Source of the DNA: Exiguobacterium acetylicum
GTDB taxonomy: Bacteria > Bacillota > Bacilli > Exiguobacteriales > Exiguobacteriaceae
NCBI RefSeq assembly: GCF_019890935.1
Contig: NZ_CP082333.1
Coordinates: 708,001-772,000 of the forward strand
Length of the DNA stretch: 64,000 nt
Reading direction: 5' to 3'
Below are positions 39,035 through 47,522 of the stretch, piece after piece. How positions within the stretch are numbered: position 1 is the first letter of the stretch; every line of letters starts with the position of its first letter. The position numbers and the translations under genes were made by a program. Under the pieces are notes generated by a model. That model did no database searches, was not told the DNA's origin, and worked only from the letters and a program-made list of their open reading frames with translations.

Positions 39035-39963
39035 AGACGTTAGGACTACTTGTTATGGCGTATGGTACGCCATATAAACCAGAAGATATCGAGCGTTATT
39101 ATACGCACATCCGTCGCGGGCGCAAACCGTCTCCAGAAGCATTGGCAGAGTTGACGGAACGTTACGAAGCCATCGGTGGTGTCTCACCACTCGCACAAGT
39201 CACGATTGATCAGGCTGAAGAGCTACACCGTCAACTGTCTGAGAAATATGCTGGTGAAATCGAGTTCAAACTCTATCTTGGTCTGAAACACATCGAGCCA
39301 TTCGTTGAGGATGCTGTCGAGCAAATGGCAAAAGACGGCATTACGGAAGCGGTCACGGTCGTTTTAGCACCACACTATTCGACGTTCAGTATTCGTTCAT
39401 ATAACGGTCGTGCGAAGGAAGTCGCGGATAAGCATGGTATTCGTCTCGCATCCGTCGAATCGTGGTACAAAGAAGAAGCGTTTCTCGATTGGTGGGGGAA
39501 AGAAATCCGCAAGACGTTCGACGCTTTACCAGTACCTGAAGAGAAAGCCGTTCTCGTCGTTTCAGCACACAGTCTACCTGAGAAAATCATTGCAAACGGT
39601 GATCCATACCCAGAGCAATTGAAGGAAACAGCCGAATTGATAGCGCAACGTGCTGGTGTACCGCATATGATCACAGGCTGGCAATCGGCTGGACAAACGC
39701 CAGAACCATGGCTTGGACCAGATGTTCAGGATTTGACACGTGACGTCTACGAAGAAAAAGGATACGAAGCATTCGTCTACGTACCCGTTGGTTTCGTTGC
39801 CGATCACCTAGAAGTATTGTTCGATAATGATTACGAGTGTAAAGTCGTCTGCGACGAACTCGGAATTCATTATGCGCGACCTGTCATGCCAAACGCGGAT
39901 CCAGCTTTCATGAAAGCTGTCACGGAAGCCGTCGCGAAACAGGTGGGTAGTTATGTCCAGTAA
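39031..39963 (+). CDS. hemH: Coproporphyrin III ferrochelatase
   Basis: Inserts iron into coproporphyrin III in the Gram-positive coproporphyrin-dependent pathway. The 310 residues match B. subtilis HemH/CpfC. The metal-site residues His180 (in [10 protein letters not shown]) and Glu261 (in [10 protein letters not shown]) are in place, as is the N-terminal VMAYGTPY loop. Coupled to hemE by a four-base overlap and to hemY by an 11-base overlap. Confidence 0.95.
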   Translation: MKTLGLLVMAYGTPYKPEDIERYYTHIRRGRKPSPEALAELTERYEAIGGVSPLAQVTIDQAEELHRQLSEKYAGEIEFKLYLGLKHIEPFVEDAVEQMAKDGITEAVTVVLAPHYSTFSIRSYNGRAKEVADKHGIRLASVESWYKEEAFLDWWGKEIRKTFDALPVPEEKAVLVVSAHSLPEKIIANGDPYPEQLKETAELIAQRAGVPHMITGWQSAGQTPEPWLGPDVQDLTRDVYEEKGYEAFVYVPVGFVADHLEVLFDNDYECKVVCDELGIHYARPVMPNADPAFMKAVTEAVAKQVGSYVQ

Positions 39964-41362
39964 ACGTCTCGTCATCGTGGGCGGTGGTATATCAGGACTT
40001 GCAGCCGCCTATTATGCAGAGAAGCAGTTTCCGGAGATGAACATCACGTTACTCGAGGCAGAAGGTCGTCTCGGTGGCAAGGTGGCGACATATCGGGACG
40101 AAGGATTGACGATCGAGCGGGGACCAGATTCATACGTCGCACGGAAACACGTGTTGACGGATCTCATTGAAGAGATCGGATTAGGGGATCAACTCGTTCG
40201 CAATAACACGTCGCAAGCGTATATCTTGGATGCGCGCGGTCTCCACCCGATTCCAAAAGGTGCCGTCATGGGCATCCCGACCGATTTAGAGTTATTCGCA
40301 GAGACGTCTCTACTGACGGAAGAAGAAAAAGCAGAGGTGACAGAACGTTTGCTTCACCCTGCTCCTGATTTGACGATTCCGGAAACAGACATCCCATTAG
40401 GGGAATACCTGCGTCCGCGTCTTGGAGATGCGCTCGTCGAGAAGTTGATCGAACCGCTTCTTTCAGGCATCTATGCGGGTGATATCGACCGGATGAGTAC
40501 GTTCGCGACCTATCCGCAATTCGTTGCGAATGAGCAAAAGGCGGGAAGCTTGTTCGAAGGAATGCGCCTCATGCGTCCGCTTGATCAACAACAAGGTCCG
40601 ACGCTCAAAGCGACAGGTCAATTCCTATCACTTGCTACTGGACTCGAGTCTCTCGTCGAGCGTTTAGAAGAAGTGCTCGAACGGACAGAGATTCGTCTAG
40701 AGACCCCACTTCGCTCGATTGAACGGGAAGACGACGGGCGGTATCGTCTCGAAACGGATCATGGTCCAGAATATGCCGATGATATTTTGTTGACGATTCC
40801 GCATCGCCAAGTCGTGTCCCTGTTACCAGATGCGACGCTTCCAGGGCTTGCGAACCTTTCGACACACTCGACAGCGACAGTTACGTTGATTTTCGATAAG
40901 GAAACGGCGTTACCGATTGATGGAACGGGATTCATCGTCAACCGTCGAGCACCGTATTCAATTACAGCATGCACGGCGATTGATCAAAAGTGGAATCATG
41001 CAGCACCGAATCATACTGTTCTGCGTGCCTTCATCGGACGCCCCGGAAAAGATGCACTCGTTCGTGAATCAGACGAAATGATTGAACGCGTCGTCTTAGA
41101 AGATCTTGAAAACATCTGTGGTCGTCCATTGCAACCGGAACGTGTCGTCATCAGTCGTCTATTAGACGGCTTACCGGCCTACACGGTAGGTCATGCACAG
41201 CGGATTCAAGAAGTGCGAGAAATCGTCGCTTCGCATTATCCACACATTCATTTAGCTGGACTTGCCTATGACGGTGTTGGTTTGCCAGACTGTGTAGCAG
41301 GTGTCAAAGCGACGCTTGAACAAATGGCGTTACAACAACCGGAACCATGTAAAGAATCATGA
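39953..41362 (+). CDS. hemY: Coproporphyrinogen III oxidase (HemY/CgoX)
   Basis: FAD enzyme that oxidises coproporphyrinogen III to coproporphyrin III with oxygen, just before HemH acts. The 469 residues begin with the dinucleotide fold [32 protein letters not shown] and the C-terminal [20 protein letters not shown] follow the protoporphyrinogen oxidase family. Last gene of hemEHY; hemQ/chdC, the final decarboxylase of this pathway, is not in the window. Ends at a strong terminator. Confidence 0.94.
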   Translation: MSSKRLVIVGGGISGLAAAYYAEKQFPEMNITLLEAEGRLGGKVATYRDEGLTIERGPDSYVARKHVLTDLIEEIGLGDQLVRNNTSQAYILDARGLHPIPKGAVMGIPTDLELFAETSLLTEEEKAEVTERLLHPAPDLTIPETDIPLGEYLRPRLGDALVEKLIEPLLSGIYAGDIDRMSTFATYPQFVANEQKAGSLFEGMRLMRPLDQQQGPTLKATGQFLSLATGLESLVERLEEVLERTEIRLETPLRSIEREDDGRYRLETDHGPEYADDILLTIPHRQVVSLLPDATLPGLANLSTHSTATVTLIFDKETALPIDGTGFIVNRRAPYSITACTAIDQKWNHAAPNHTVLRAFIGRPGKDALVRESDEMIERVVLEDLENICGRPLQPERVVISRLLDGLPAYTVGHAQRIQEVREIVASHYPHIHLAGLAYDGVGLPDCVAGVKATLEQMALQQPEPCKES

Positions 41363-41369
41363 CACACCT

Positions 41370-41410
41370 AAACCTTTTTGAAGCTAGCAGTGCTTCAAAA
41401 AGGTTTTTTT
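41370..41410 (+). terminator. Terminator after hemY
   Basis: AAACCTTTTTGAAGC / GCTTCAAAAAGGTTT, 15-bp perfect stem, 7-base loop, then a T tract. Confidence 0.92.
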
Positions 41411-41498
41411 GTCTTCAGAAGAATGACACGGAAGGAAACGGGAATAAGAGACAGAGGAATCAAAATTGAAGAATACCGTTGAAGCGGGAGGGAATCGT

Positions 41499-42950
41499 AT
41501 GGTGGAAGTATGGAGTACGTTCACGATCATCATCGTCTACGGATTACTTATCATGAATATCTTGGCTGTCCTGACGGTTATTTTTCTCGAACGGCGCGAT
41601 ATTGGTGCGACGTGGGCATGGGTATTCATCTTGTATTTCGTTCCGCTCGTTGGGTTTCTCGTCTATCTGTTTTTCGGAAGACTATTGAAAAAAACGAATT
41701 TTTATCGTGTCACGGATGAAGAACAACTGGAACAGGATAGACGGATTGCCTTACAGAAAAAAGAACTTGTAACGATGGGACGGCACCCGATGATTCAAAA
41801 GCACCGGGATATGATTCGGATGAACTTAATGTCGAACGGTTCCCTGCTCAGTCTCTCGAATCAACTGCAGATTCTTTCGGATGGCGAGCAAAAATTCAAT
41901 CGGATGATTCAAGATATCCGTCAGGCTGAGCATGAGGTGAATATCCAATATTACATCATTCAGAAAGATCGTCTCGGGTTAGCGTTGATCGATACATTGA
42001 CCGATTGTGCCCGTCGTGGGATCAAAGTTCGTCTCTTGTATGATGCTGTCGGATCACGGAGTCTCAAACGGACGGACTTCAAGGAGTTACTCGCACACGG
42101 GGGAGAAGTGTTTGCCTTTTTCCCGTCGACGATTGGTTTCGTTAATTTTCGATTGAACAACCGCAATCACCGTAAATCCTGCATCATCGACGGTCGAATC
42201 GGCTATATTGGTGGGTTCAACGTTGGTACGGAATATCTCGGTATCGATGAAAAGTTCGGCTACTGGCGGGATACACATTTTCGCTTGGAAGGTGACGTCG
42301 TTCATGATCAACTCGACCGATTTATTCTCGACTGGAACCAAGCAAGCGACGTCTATACGGAAAAATCTTTATTTTACTATGGAACGCATAGAATTCAGGA
42401 TATATTACCGATGCAAATCGTCACATCGGGTCCGGATTCTCGTTCAGAGTATTTGAAGCTTGCCTTGATCAAGATGATCAACGAAGCAAAACGGACGATT
42501 TATATCCAATCGCCTTATTTCATTCCAGACACGAGTTATTTAGATGCATGTAAGGCAGCCCTTCTGTCCGGAGTGGAAGTCCGTATCATGATTCCGAACA
42601 AGCCGGACCATCCATTCGTTTACTGGGCAACGACTGCGGCTGTAGGGGAGTTGTTATCGTACGGAGCTAAAGTCTACACGTATGAACCTGGATTTTTACA
42701 TGCGAAGACAATCGTCGTTGATGGTGAGATTGCTTCAGTCGGGACGACGAATATCGATGCGCGAAGTTTTCGGTTGAACTTTGAAATGAATACGATCGTC
42801 TATGATCAGGCAGTAGCGATTGAACTAGAGCGTCTTTTCCTCGCTGATTGTGAGGTATCAAAGCTCATGACGGTCGAGTCGTATGCCGCGCGATCAAGAA
42901 CGATTAAATTCAAGGAAAGTATTTCGCGTTTGTTGTCACCGATCTTGTAA
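41499..42950 (+). CDS. cls: Cardiolipin synthase
   Basis: Membrane phospholipase-D-family enzyme that condenses two phosphatidylglycerols into cardiolipin. The 483 residues match ClsA. Two N-terminal membrane helices (about 8-29 and 40-60) are followed by two HKD motifs: HRKSCIIDGRIGYIGGFNVG and HAKTIVVDGEIASVGTTNID. ATG 41499 is chosen because GGGAGGGAATCGT precedes it. A TTG-initiated longer form from 41466 lacks a binding site. It stands alone after the haem operon. Confidence 0.94.
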   Translation: MVEVWSTFTIIIVYGLLIMNILAVLTVIFLERRDIGATWAWVFILYFVPLVGFLVYLFFGRLLKKTNFYRVTDEEQLEQDRRIALQKKELVTMGRHPMIQKHRDMIRMNLMSNGSLLSLSNQLQILSDGEQKFNRMIQDIRQAEHEVNIQYYIIQKDRLGLALIDTLTDCARRGIKVRLLYDAVGSRSLKRTDFKELLAHGGEVFAFFPSTIGFVNFRLNNRNHRKSCIIDGRIGYIGGFNVGTEYLGIDEKFGYWRDTHFRLEGDVVHDQLDRFILDWNQASDVYTEKSLFYYGTHRIQDILPMQIVTSGPDSRSEYLKLALIKMINEAKRTIYIQSPYFIPDTSYLDACKAALLSGVEVRIMIPNKPDHPFVYWATTAAVGELLSYGAKVYTYEPGFLHAKTIVVDGEIASVGTTNIDARSFRLNFEMNTIVYDQAVAIELERLFLADCEVSKLMTVESYAARSRTIKFKESISRLLSPIL

Positions 42951-43025
42951 ACCGCGTTTACGACCAGTCAAAATGTGAAAAATGGTATAGTGGTATGGAA
43001 ATAGAAAAAGAGGAGAGTGAAGACG

Positions 43026-43907
43026 ATGGCAAATCCAATCAAACTACTCGTATCAGACATGGACGGAACCGTTCTTTCGGGCAAGCAACGAATTGAACCG
43101 GAGACGATTCAGGCAATTGAAGCGGCACGCGAACAAGGTGTCGAATTTGCAATCGCAACAGGACGTAACTACTTAAATGCAAAAGAATTAACAGATGCAG
43201 CAGGAATCCACTGTCCGATCATTGCTTCAAACGGGGCACGTGTGATGACCGTCGATGGAGAAGAGTTGAGTGCGACGACGTTGACGACGGAACAAGCACA
43301 GCAAATTTACGGCATCATCAGTCAATATGAAGTTTTCTTTGAGATGTTCTGTGATCAAGGGCTCGTAACAGCACAAGGAGCGACGATCGACGCAGCCTAT
43401 GATTCGCTGAAAGAGTTGAGTGAAGAAAGTGATCGGGCGAAACAAGTGCTTGATTTCTTCCACGATCGTTATTATGTCCACGAAGACGTCAAGATGATTG
43501 ATGGATTCCGATCATACATCCGTAACCAAGCGGGAAAAGTATTTAAATTCATCTCATTCTCGTTTGATCAAGAATTAATGAAAAAAATCTGGCAGGAAAT
43601 CGAGCAGAAGGTCGACGGTGTCTATGTCACGTCGTCAGGACACGATAACATCGAAGTCATGGCAGTTGGTGCCGATAAAGGAACGGCGGTTAAAATCCTC
43701 GCAGACCACCTCGGTGTGCCAATCGAACAGGTCGCTGTCATCGGTGATAATCTAAACGATCTTCCAATGTTCAAAGTTGCCGGAAAGGCGATCGCGATGG
43801 GAAATGGTCATGATGAGGCGAAAGCGATTGCCCATCACGTGACGAAATCAAATGATGAGCACGGCGTCGGATATGCGATTCAGCAGTTGGCGTCCCGCGC
43901 TTGGTAA
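43026..43907 (+). CDS. HAD-superfamily (Cof-type) phosphatase
   Basis: Cytoplasmic phosphatase of HAD subfamily IIB; substrate unknown, probably a sugar phosphate or similar metabolite. The 293 residues show the nucleophile motif SDMDGTVLS (Asp11, Asp13), motif II in FAIATGRNY, the conserved Lys in GADKGTAVK and motif IV GDNLNDLPMF. A cap domain lies between about 85 and 190. ATG 43026 follows GAGGAGAGTGAAGACG. mscL follows after 12 bases, so the two are probably co-transcribed. Confidence 0.9.
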   Translation: MANPIKLLVSDMDGTVLSGKQRIEPETIQAIEAAREQGVEFAIATGRNYLNAKELTDAAGIHCPIIASNGARVMTVDGEELSATTLTTEQAQQIYGIISQYEVFFEMFCDQGLVTAQGATIDAAYDSLKELSEESDRAKQVLDFFHDRYYVHEDVKMIDGFRSYIRNQAGKVFKFISFSFDQELMKKIWQEIEQKVDGVYVTSSGHDNIEVMAVGADKGTAVKILADHLGVPIEQVAVIGDNLNDLPMFKVAGKAIAMGNGHDEAKAIAHHVTKSNDEHGVGYAIQQLASRAW

Positions 43908-43919
43908 GGGGGACGTTTC

Positions 43920-44312
43920 ATGTTTAAGGCATTCAAGGAATTCGCATTTCGAGGAAATGTGATCGACTTAGCGGTCGGAGTTATTCTTGGTGCTGCGTTT
44001 AGTGGGATCATCAAATCACTCGTCGACAGCGTCTTCATGCCACTGATCGGTATCATTATCGGGGGCATTGATGTCAAAGGATTGTCGGTCATGGTTGGAA
44101 ATGCAGAGTTGCAGTACGGTCAATTTCTTCAAGCGAGCATCGAATTCTTGTTGATCGCTTTTGCACTGTTTATCTTCGTCAAAGGAATCACTTCATTCCG
44201 GAAGAAGGAAGAAGTCGTCGAAGAAGAAGCGGTACCAACGACAGAAGAAAAATTATTGACAGAAATCAGAGATGCCTTGATTCATCAAAATGAGTCATCG
44301 ACGAAAAACTGA
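43920..44312 (+). CDS. mscL: Large-conductance mechanosensitive channel MscL
   Basis: Stretch-gated membrane channel that releases solutes on osmotic downshock. The 130 residues start with the amphipathic N-helix (MFKAFKEFAFRGNVIDLAVG), followed by TM1 with the pore-lining GVILGAAFSGIIKSLV, TM2 at about 75-100 and a charged C-terminal helix (KKEEVVEEEAVPTTEEKLLT). AAGGGGGACGTTTC precedes the ATG. The gene ends just before a structured intergenic element. Confidence 0.95.
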   Translation: MFKAFKEFAFRGNVIDLAVGVILGAAFSGIIKSLVDSVFMPLIGIIIGGIDVKGLSVMVGNAELQYGQFLQASIEFLLIAFALFIFVKGITSFRKKEEVVEEEAVPTTEEKLLTEIRDALIHQNESSTKN

Positions 44313-44334
44313 CGTATATAATTGGGATTAACTT

Positions 44335-44490
44335 AAAAAAGAAGGACTCGTCTTTTCACGCCCTTTCCTCAGGCGAGACACAAGCCAATTTTCCTGCTTC
44401 ATTCAAGCAGGAAAGCGGGTCTTGCTTGTCTCTGACAGCGCGATGCGCTTTTTCCTGTAGGAGTGTCGTGAAACGAGGCCTTCTTTTTTT
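44335..44490. repeat. Multi-helix palindromic element between mscL and the helicase gene
   Basis: About 156 bases that fold back on themselves. The ends pair as AAAAAAGAAGG (44335-44345) with CCTTCTTTTTT (44479-44489), continued by CTCG/CGAG and TTTCACG/CGTGAAA, about 22 bp with small bulges. Inside are a helix GAGAC..AAGC / GCTT..GTCTC (44375-44432), a perfect 10-bp hairpin TTTCCTGCTT / AAGCAGGAAA (44390-44414) and a small hairpin AGCGC-GAT-GCGCT (44437-44449). T tracts end it on both strands. This is more than a terminator needs. It may be a structured RNA, a MITE-like dispersed palindrome, or both; the strand is undecided. Confidence 0.6.
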
Positions 44491-44494
44491 ACGT

Positions 44495-44531
44495 GATAAG
44501 GGTGGCAGATCATCATTCTGCCACCCTTATC
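44495..44531. terminator. Hairpin between the structured element and the helicase gene
   Basis: A perfect 15-bp stem (GATAAGGGTGGCAGA / TCTGCCACCCTTATC) with a 7-base loop. It is followed by TTTA on the plus strand and no T tract on the minus strand, so its role as a terminator is weak but plausible. Confidence 0.6.
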
Positions 44532-44567
44532 TTTATGGAGACCGACTTATGAATCAGTCCATTTAAA

Positions 44568-46730
44568 TCATAAAATTTCGAGTAATGCATTTTCAGAGCA
44601 GACTTGTAACGAAAGCTGTTTTTTCATTCCTTGATCAAATGAAATTTCTAGCACGTCGTCAACCAGGTGCAAGACGGTTCCGGGACCAAATGCTGTATGC
44701 GAGACACGCATGTTCTCAGTGATCGGTAGAGGAGGAACGCTAGCTCGCGCTGTAACAGCAGTTCGCTTGCGCTCTACTTTTCGTTTTGCAGCATCAGGCG
44801 TGACGAGGCGATGGACGTCTTCGACGAATGGCGAGACATCAAATGATTTCGATTTAAAACGATAGGACAGAAGATGTAGTTCGTGTCGCGCCCGTGTCAT
44901 GCCGACGTAAAACAAACGTGCAGCTTCTTCCATATCATCGAGTTGTCCATTCTTGTATGCCTTGATCGTATCAGCCGATGGAAGGATACCAGCAACGAGA
45001 TCAATCATGAAGACGCGATCGAATTCAAGTCCCTTTGCACTATGAAAGGTCGAAAGGGTGACCGCATTTTGATTTTTATTTTGTTTCGCATCACGCATCA
45101 ATTGTTCGAGATGCGCGATCCGTTCACGAAAGGCAAGTAGTGTCGGTACATCACTTGCGATGTTATCGATCGTGTTTAACGTCTCAAGCAGGTGATCGAG
45201 ACTAAAACCGAGGCTCTCACTCATTTTTCGCAAATTCTTTTCGTAGCCCAGTTCATGACGAATCAAAGAGAGGGCAGCAGAGGGTCGAACGGTTTGGATG
45301 GAAGCGAACGTGCGCTTCATTTGTTGAAGTTGTTTCTTTTGATAAAACTTCATCTCGATTTTGTTTATGAGTAGATCAAATACAGATTCACCCGTACCGA
45401 ACTGTTGCAATTGAGAAAGTTGCGCTTTTGAGATATACCCGGCGAATTTCGTATGAATAGTTGCTAACACATCGATATCTGTCGGATCTTGTGCGAATGT
45501 CATGAAGTTTAAGATATCCTTCAAAATCCAATGACTGAAGAATTTATGATCGACATCCTTAATATAAAACGGAATATTTGCTTGATCCAAAGCATTCATG
45601 ACGTTGATCGAAGAAGCATTGTTGCGATATAAGATGGCCACTTCGCGGTAATTCGTCTCTGTCCGTAGTTGATTCAACAGATAGCTGGTCTGATCCTCGT
45701 AAGTTGGTAACGTCTCTAAGATGATCGGACGAACAGCAGCGTTCTCCGTGAACATCTGTTTCGGATAGCGTGCTTTATTGCGCTGAATGAATTGGTTCGC
45801 GACGGATACGATGTCTTGAGACGAACGATAATTTTGTTCCATGTAAAGAATCGTCGCATTCGGATACGTATCTTTGAAGTGCAAAATTTTAGAAGCGTCC
45901 GCGCCACGCCAGCTGTATAGCGTCTGATCATCGTCTGCAACGACACAAAGTCGGTTATGCGGTAAGGCTAACTTTTCGACCAATTGATGTTGAACGAGTG
46001 ACGTATCCTGGCTCTCATCCGTTAGGATATAATCAAAGCGACGCTGATAATGTTGCAACAGACGACGGTCTTGCTCCAAAATCGTATTCGCATACGTCAA
46101 CATATCATCAAAGTCGAGTAACGGATGTAAGGGATCACGCGACTTGAATTGTTCATACGCCACATAAATATCAGGGAAATGTTTGATCGTCGTCGGTACT
46201 GCCTTGATTTCCTTTAAAGAAAGAAGACGGTTCTTGACAAAGGAAATCATTCGTAATAACTCATCCATCTGGTCGTCGGTAATGACACTCCGATTAATTT
46301 CCTGGAAAATACGCCGGAGTAACATGCGTTTATGTGGCGCATTCGGATGTTGTTGATCCATTGGTCCCTCAATGATCGTATAGGAAAGACGCTGCTGGGA
46401 TGTATGATCCCGAACGACTTGAAAAGCAAAGCTATGAATCGTCGAGAATGCCGCTGTCGTTCCAATTAATTCGTGAAATAGATGATAAAAACGATCCGCC
46501 ATCTCGCGAGCTGCTGCCTTACTGAAGGTCAGCCCTAAAATACGATGTGGTTCGATCTTTTTTTGTAAAATCAAATAGGCAATCTTAAAATTAAGCGTCG
46601 TTGTTTTTCCAGAGCCGGGTGAGGCGAGTAACAGCAACGGACCATGGTCATGTTCGATTGCCTGTTGTTGGACAGGATTCAGTTGAATACCGGTCAATCG
46701 CTCCATCTGTTCGAAAAAATCTTCATGCAT
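44568..46730 (-). CDS. UvrD/Rep-type DNA helicase
   Basis: Superfamily 1A 3'-5' DNA helicase of the UvrD/PcrA/Rep group; it resembles the Bacillus YjcD type rather than main PcrA, being divergent at 720 residues. Motifs in order: NPVQQQAIEHD (Q motif), LLLASPGSGKTTTL (Walker A), LTFSKAAAREMADRF (Ia), FDYILTDESQDTS (II), VVADDDQTLYSWRGAD (III), MEQNYRSS (IV), LSTFHSAKGLEFDRVFMIDL (V), and YVGMTRARHELHLLSY (VI). A C-terminal Tudor-like domain follows (VSHTAFGPGTVLHLVDDVLE). ATG 46730 is preferred, with GAGGTG 9 bases upstream; GTG 46742 overlaps that site. Probably acts in repair. Confidence 0.9.
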   Translation of the reverse strand: MHEDFFEQMERLTGIQLNPVQQQAIEHDHGPLLLLASPGSGKTTTLNFKIAYLILQKKIEPHRILGLTFSKAAAREMADRFYHLFHELIGTTAAFSTIHSFAFQVVRDHTSQQRLSYTIIEGPMDQQHPNAPHKRMLLRRIFQEINRSVITDDQMDELLRMISFVKNRLLSLKEIKAVPTTIKHFPDIYVAYEQFKSRDPLHPLLDFDDMLTYANTILEQDRRLLQHYQRRFDYILTDESQDTSLVQHQLVEKLALPHNRLCVVADDDQTLYSWRGADASKILHFKDTYPNATILYMEQNYRSSQDIVSVANQFIQRNKARYPKQMFTENAAVRPIILETLPTYEDQTSYLLNQLRTETNYREVAILYRNNASSINVMNALDQANIPFYIKDVDHKFFSHWILKDILNFMTFAQDPTDIDVLATIHTKFAGYISKAQLSQLQQFGTGESVFDLLINKIEMKFYQKKQLQQMKRTFASIQTVRPSAALSLIRHELGYEKNLRKMSESLGFSLDHLLETLNTIDNIASDVPTLLAFRERIAHLEQLMRDAKQNKNQNAVTLSTFHSAKGLEFDRVFMIDLVAGILPSADTIKAYKNGQLDDMEEAARLFYVGMTRARHELHLLSYRFKSKSFDVSPFVEDVHRLVTPDAAKRKVERKRTAVTARASVPPLPITENMRVSHTAFGPGTVLHLVDDVLEISFDQGMKKQLSLQVCSENALLEIL

Positions 46731-46976
46731 GATACAGTTCACCTCGAGCGTATTTATTTCTCGTCCAATAATCGAACTTTCCCTAGTGTATCATTTTTAG
46801 TGTCAGGATTGGATTACGGAAAGAAGAACCGTGGAATAAAGAGACAAGAGCTTATTGGATGTTATGTAAGACGAGTACCCTAAAAGACTAGGCAAATGGA
46901 CACAAAAACATTAAAATGGGAATAGATGTAAGAGAGTACTCTCTTGTCCTGTACAAAGAGGGAAGGCGGAATGAGA

Positions 46977-47474
46977 ATGTCTGTAGTGAAATTACACATG
47001 TATACGAATGAACATTATGAACAATGTGATGCGTTCATTCTTCCAGAAGAACAAGTCCAGTTTACTTCTTTTCCGACGGATGTCGTCACAGATGCAGTTG
47101 CCCATCCAGATAAATTCCCGGTTGTCATCAAAAAAGACGAGCTCGTCGTCGGATTTTTTATTCTTCATCTTAACCCCCCTAAAACACATCGAACACATGA
47201 ACAAAGTGTCCTGTTACGTGCCTTTTCCATTGATGCACGCCATCAGCACCAAGGATATGCGAAAGAGGCAATGATGCAGTTGCCAGAGTTCGTGCATCAT
47301 CATTTTCCAGAAGTCACAGCAATCACACTAGCGGTCAACAAAAAGAATATTGCTGCAAAGTCACTGTACTTCAAGACGGGATACGTCGATACGTTACAGT
47401 CCGTCATGGGTCCGATTGGGGAGCAGCACATCCTTGCCTTTGATCTAGAAAAAGAATCACGATTGAAGCATTGA
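46977..47474 (+). CDS. GNAT-family N-acetyltransferase
   Basis: Acetyl-CoA-dependent acetyltransferase of unknown substrate. About 165 residues. The acetyl-CoA loop region reads RAFSIDARHQHQGYAKEAMM, with the R/QxxGxG/A-like QHQGYA, and is followed by ITLAVNKKNIAAKSLYFKTG, the family's C-terminal pattern. ATG 46977 is about 7-10 bases from the AAGGCGG site; ATG 46971 is also possible. It converges with the sucrase gene through a shared terminator. The 246 bases upstream of it hold no gene I can support. Confidence 0.85.
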   Translation: MSVVKLHMYTNEHYEQCDAFILPEEQVQFTSFPTDVVTDAVAHPDKFPVVIKKDELVVGFFILHLNPPKTHRTHEQSVLLRAFSIDARHQHQGYAKEAMMQLPEFVHHHFPEVTAITLAVNKKNIAAKSLYFKTGYVDTLQSVMGPIGEQHILAFDLEKESRLKH

Positions 47475-47522
47475 AGCAAAAAAGCATTTTCCTGAATAGA
47501 ATCAGGAAAATGCTTTTTTGCT
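47475..47522. terminator. Bidirectional terminator between the acetyltransferase and sucrase genes
   Basis: A 21-bp stem (AGCAAAAAAGCATTTTCCTGA with its exact complement) around a 6-base loop, flanked by A and T runs. Confidence 0.92.
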
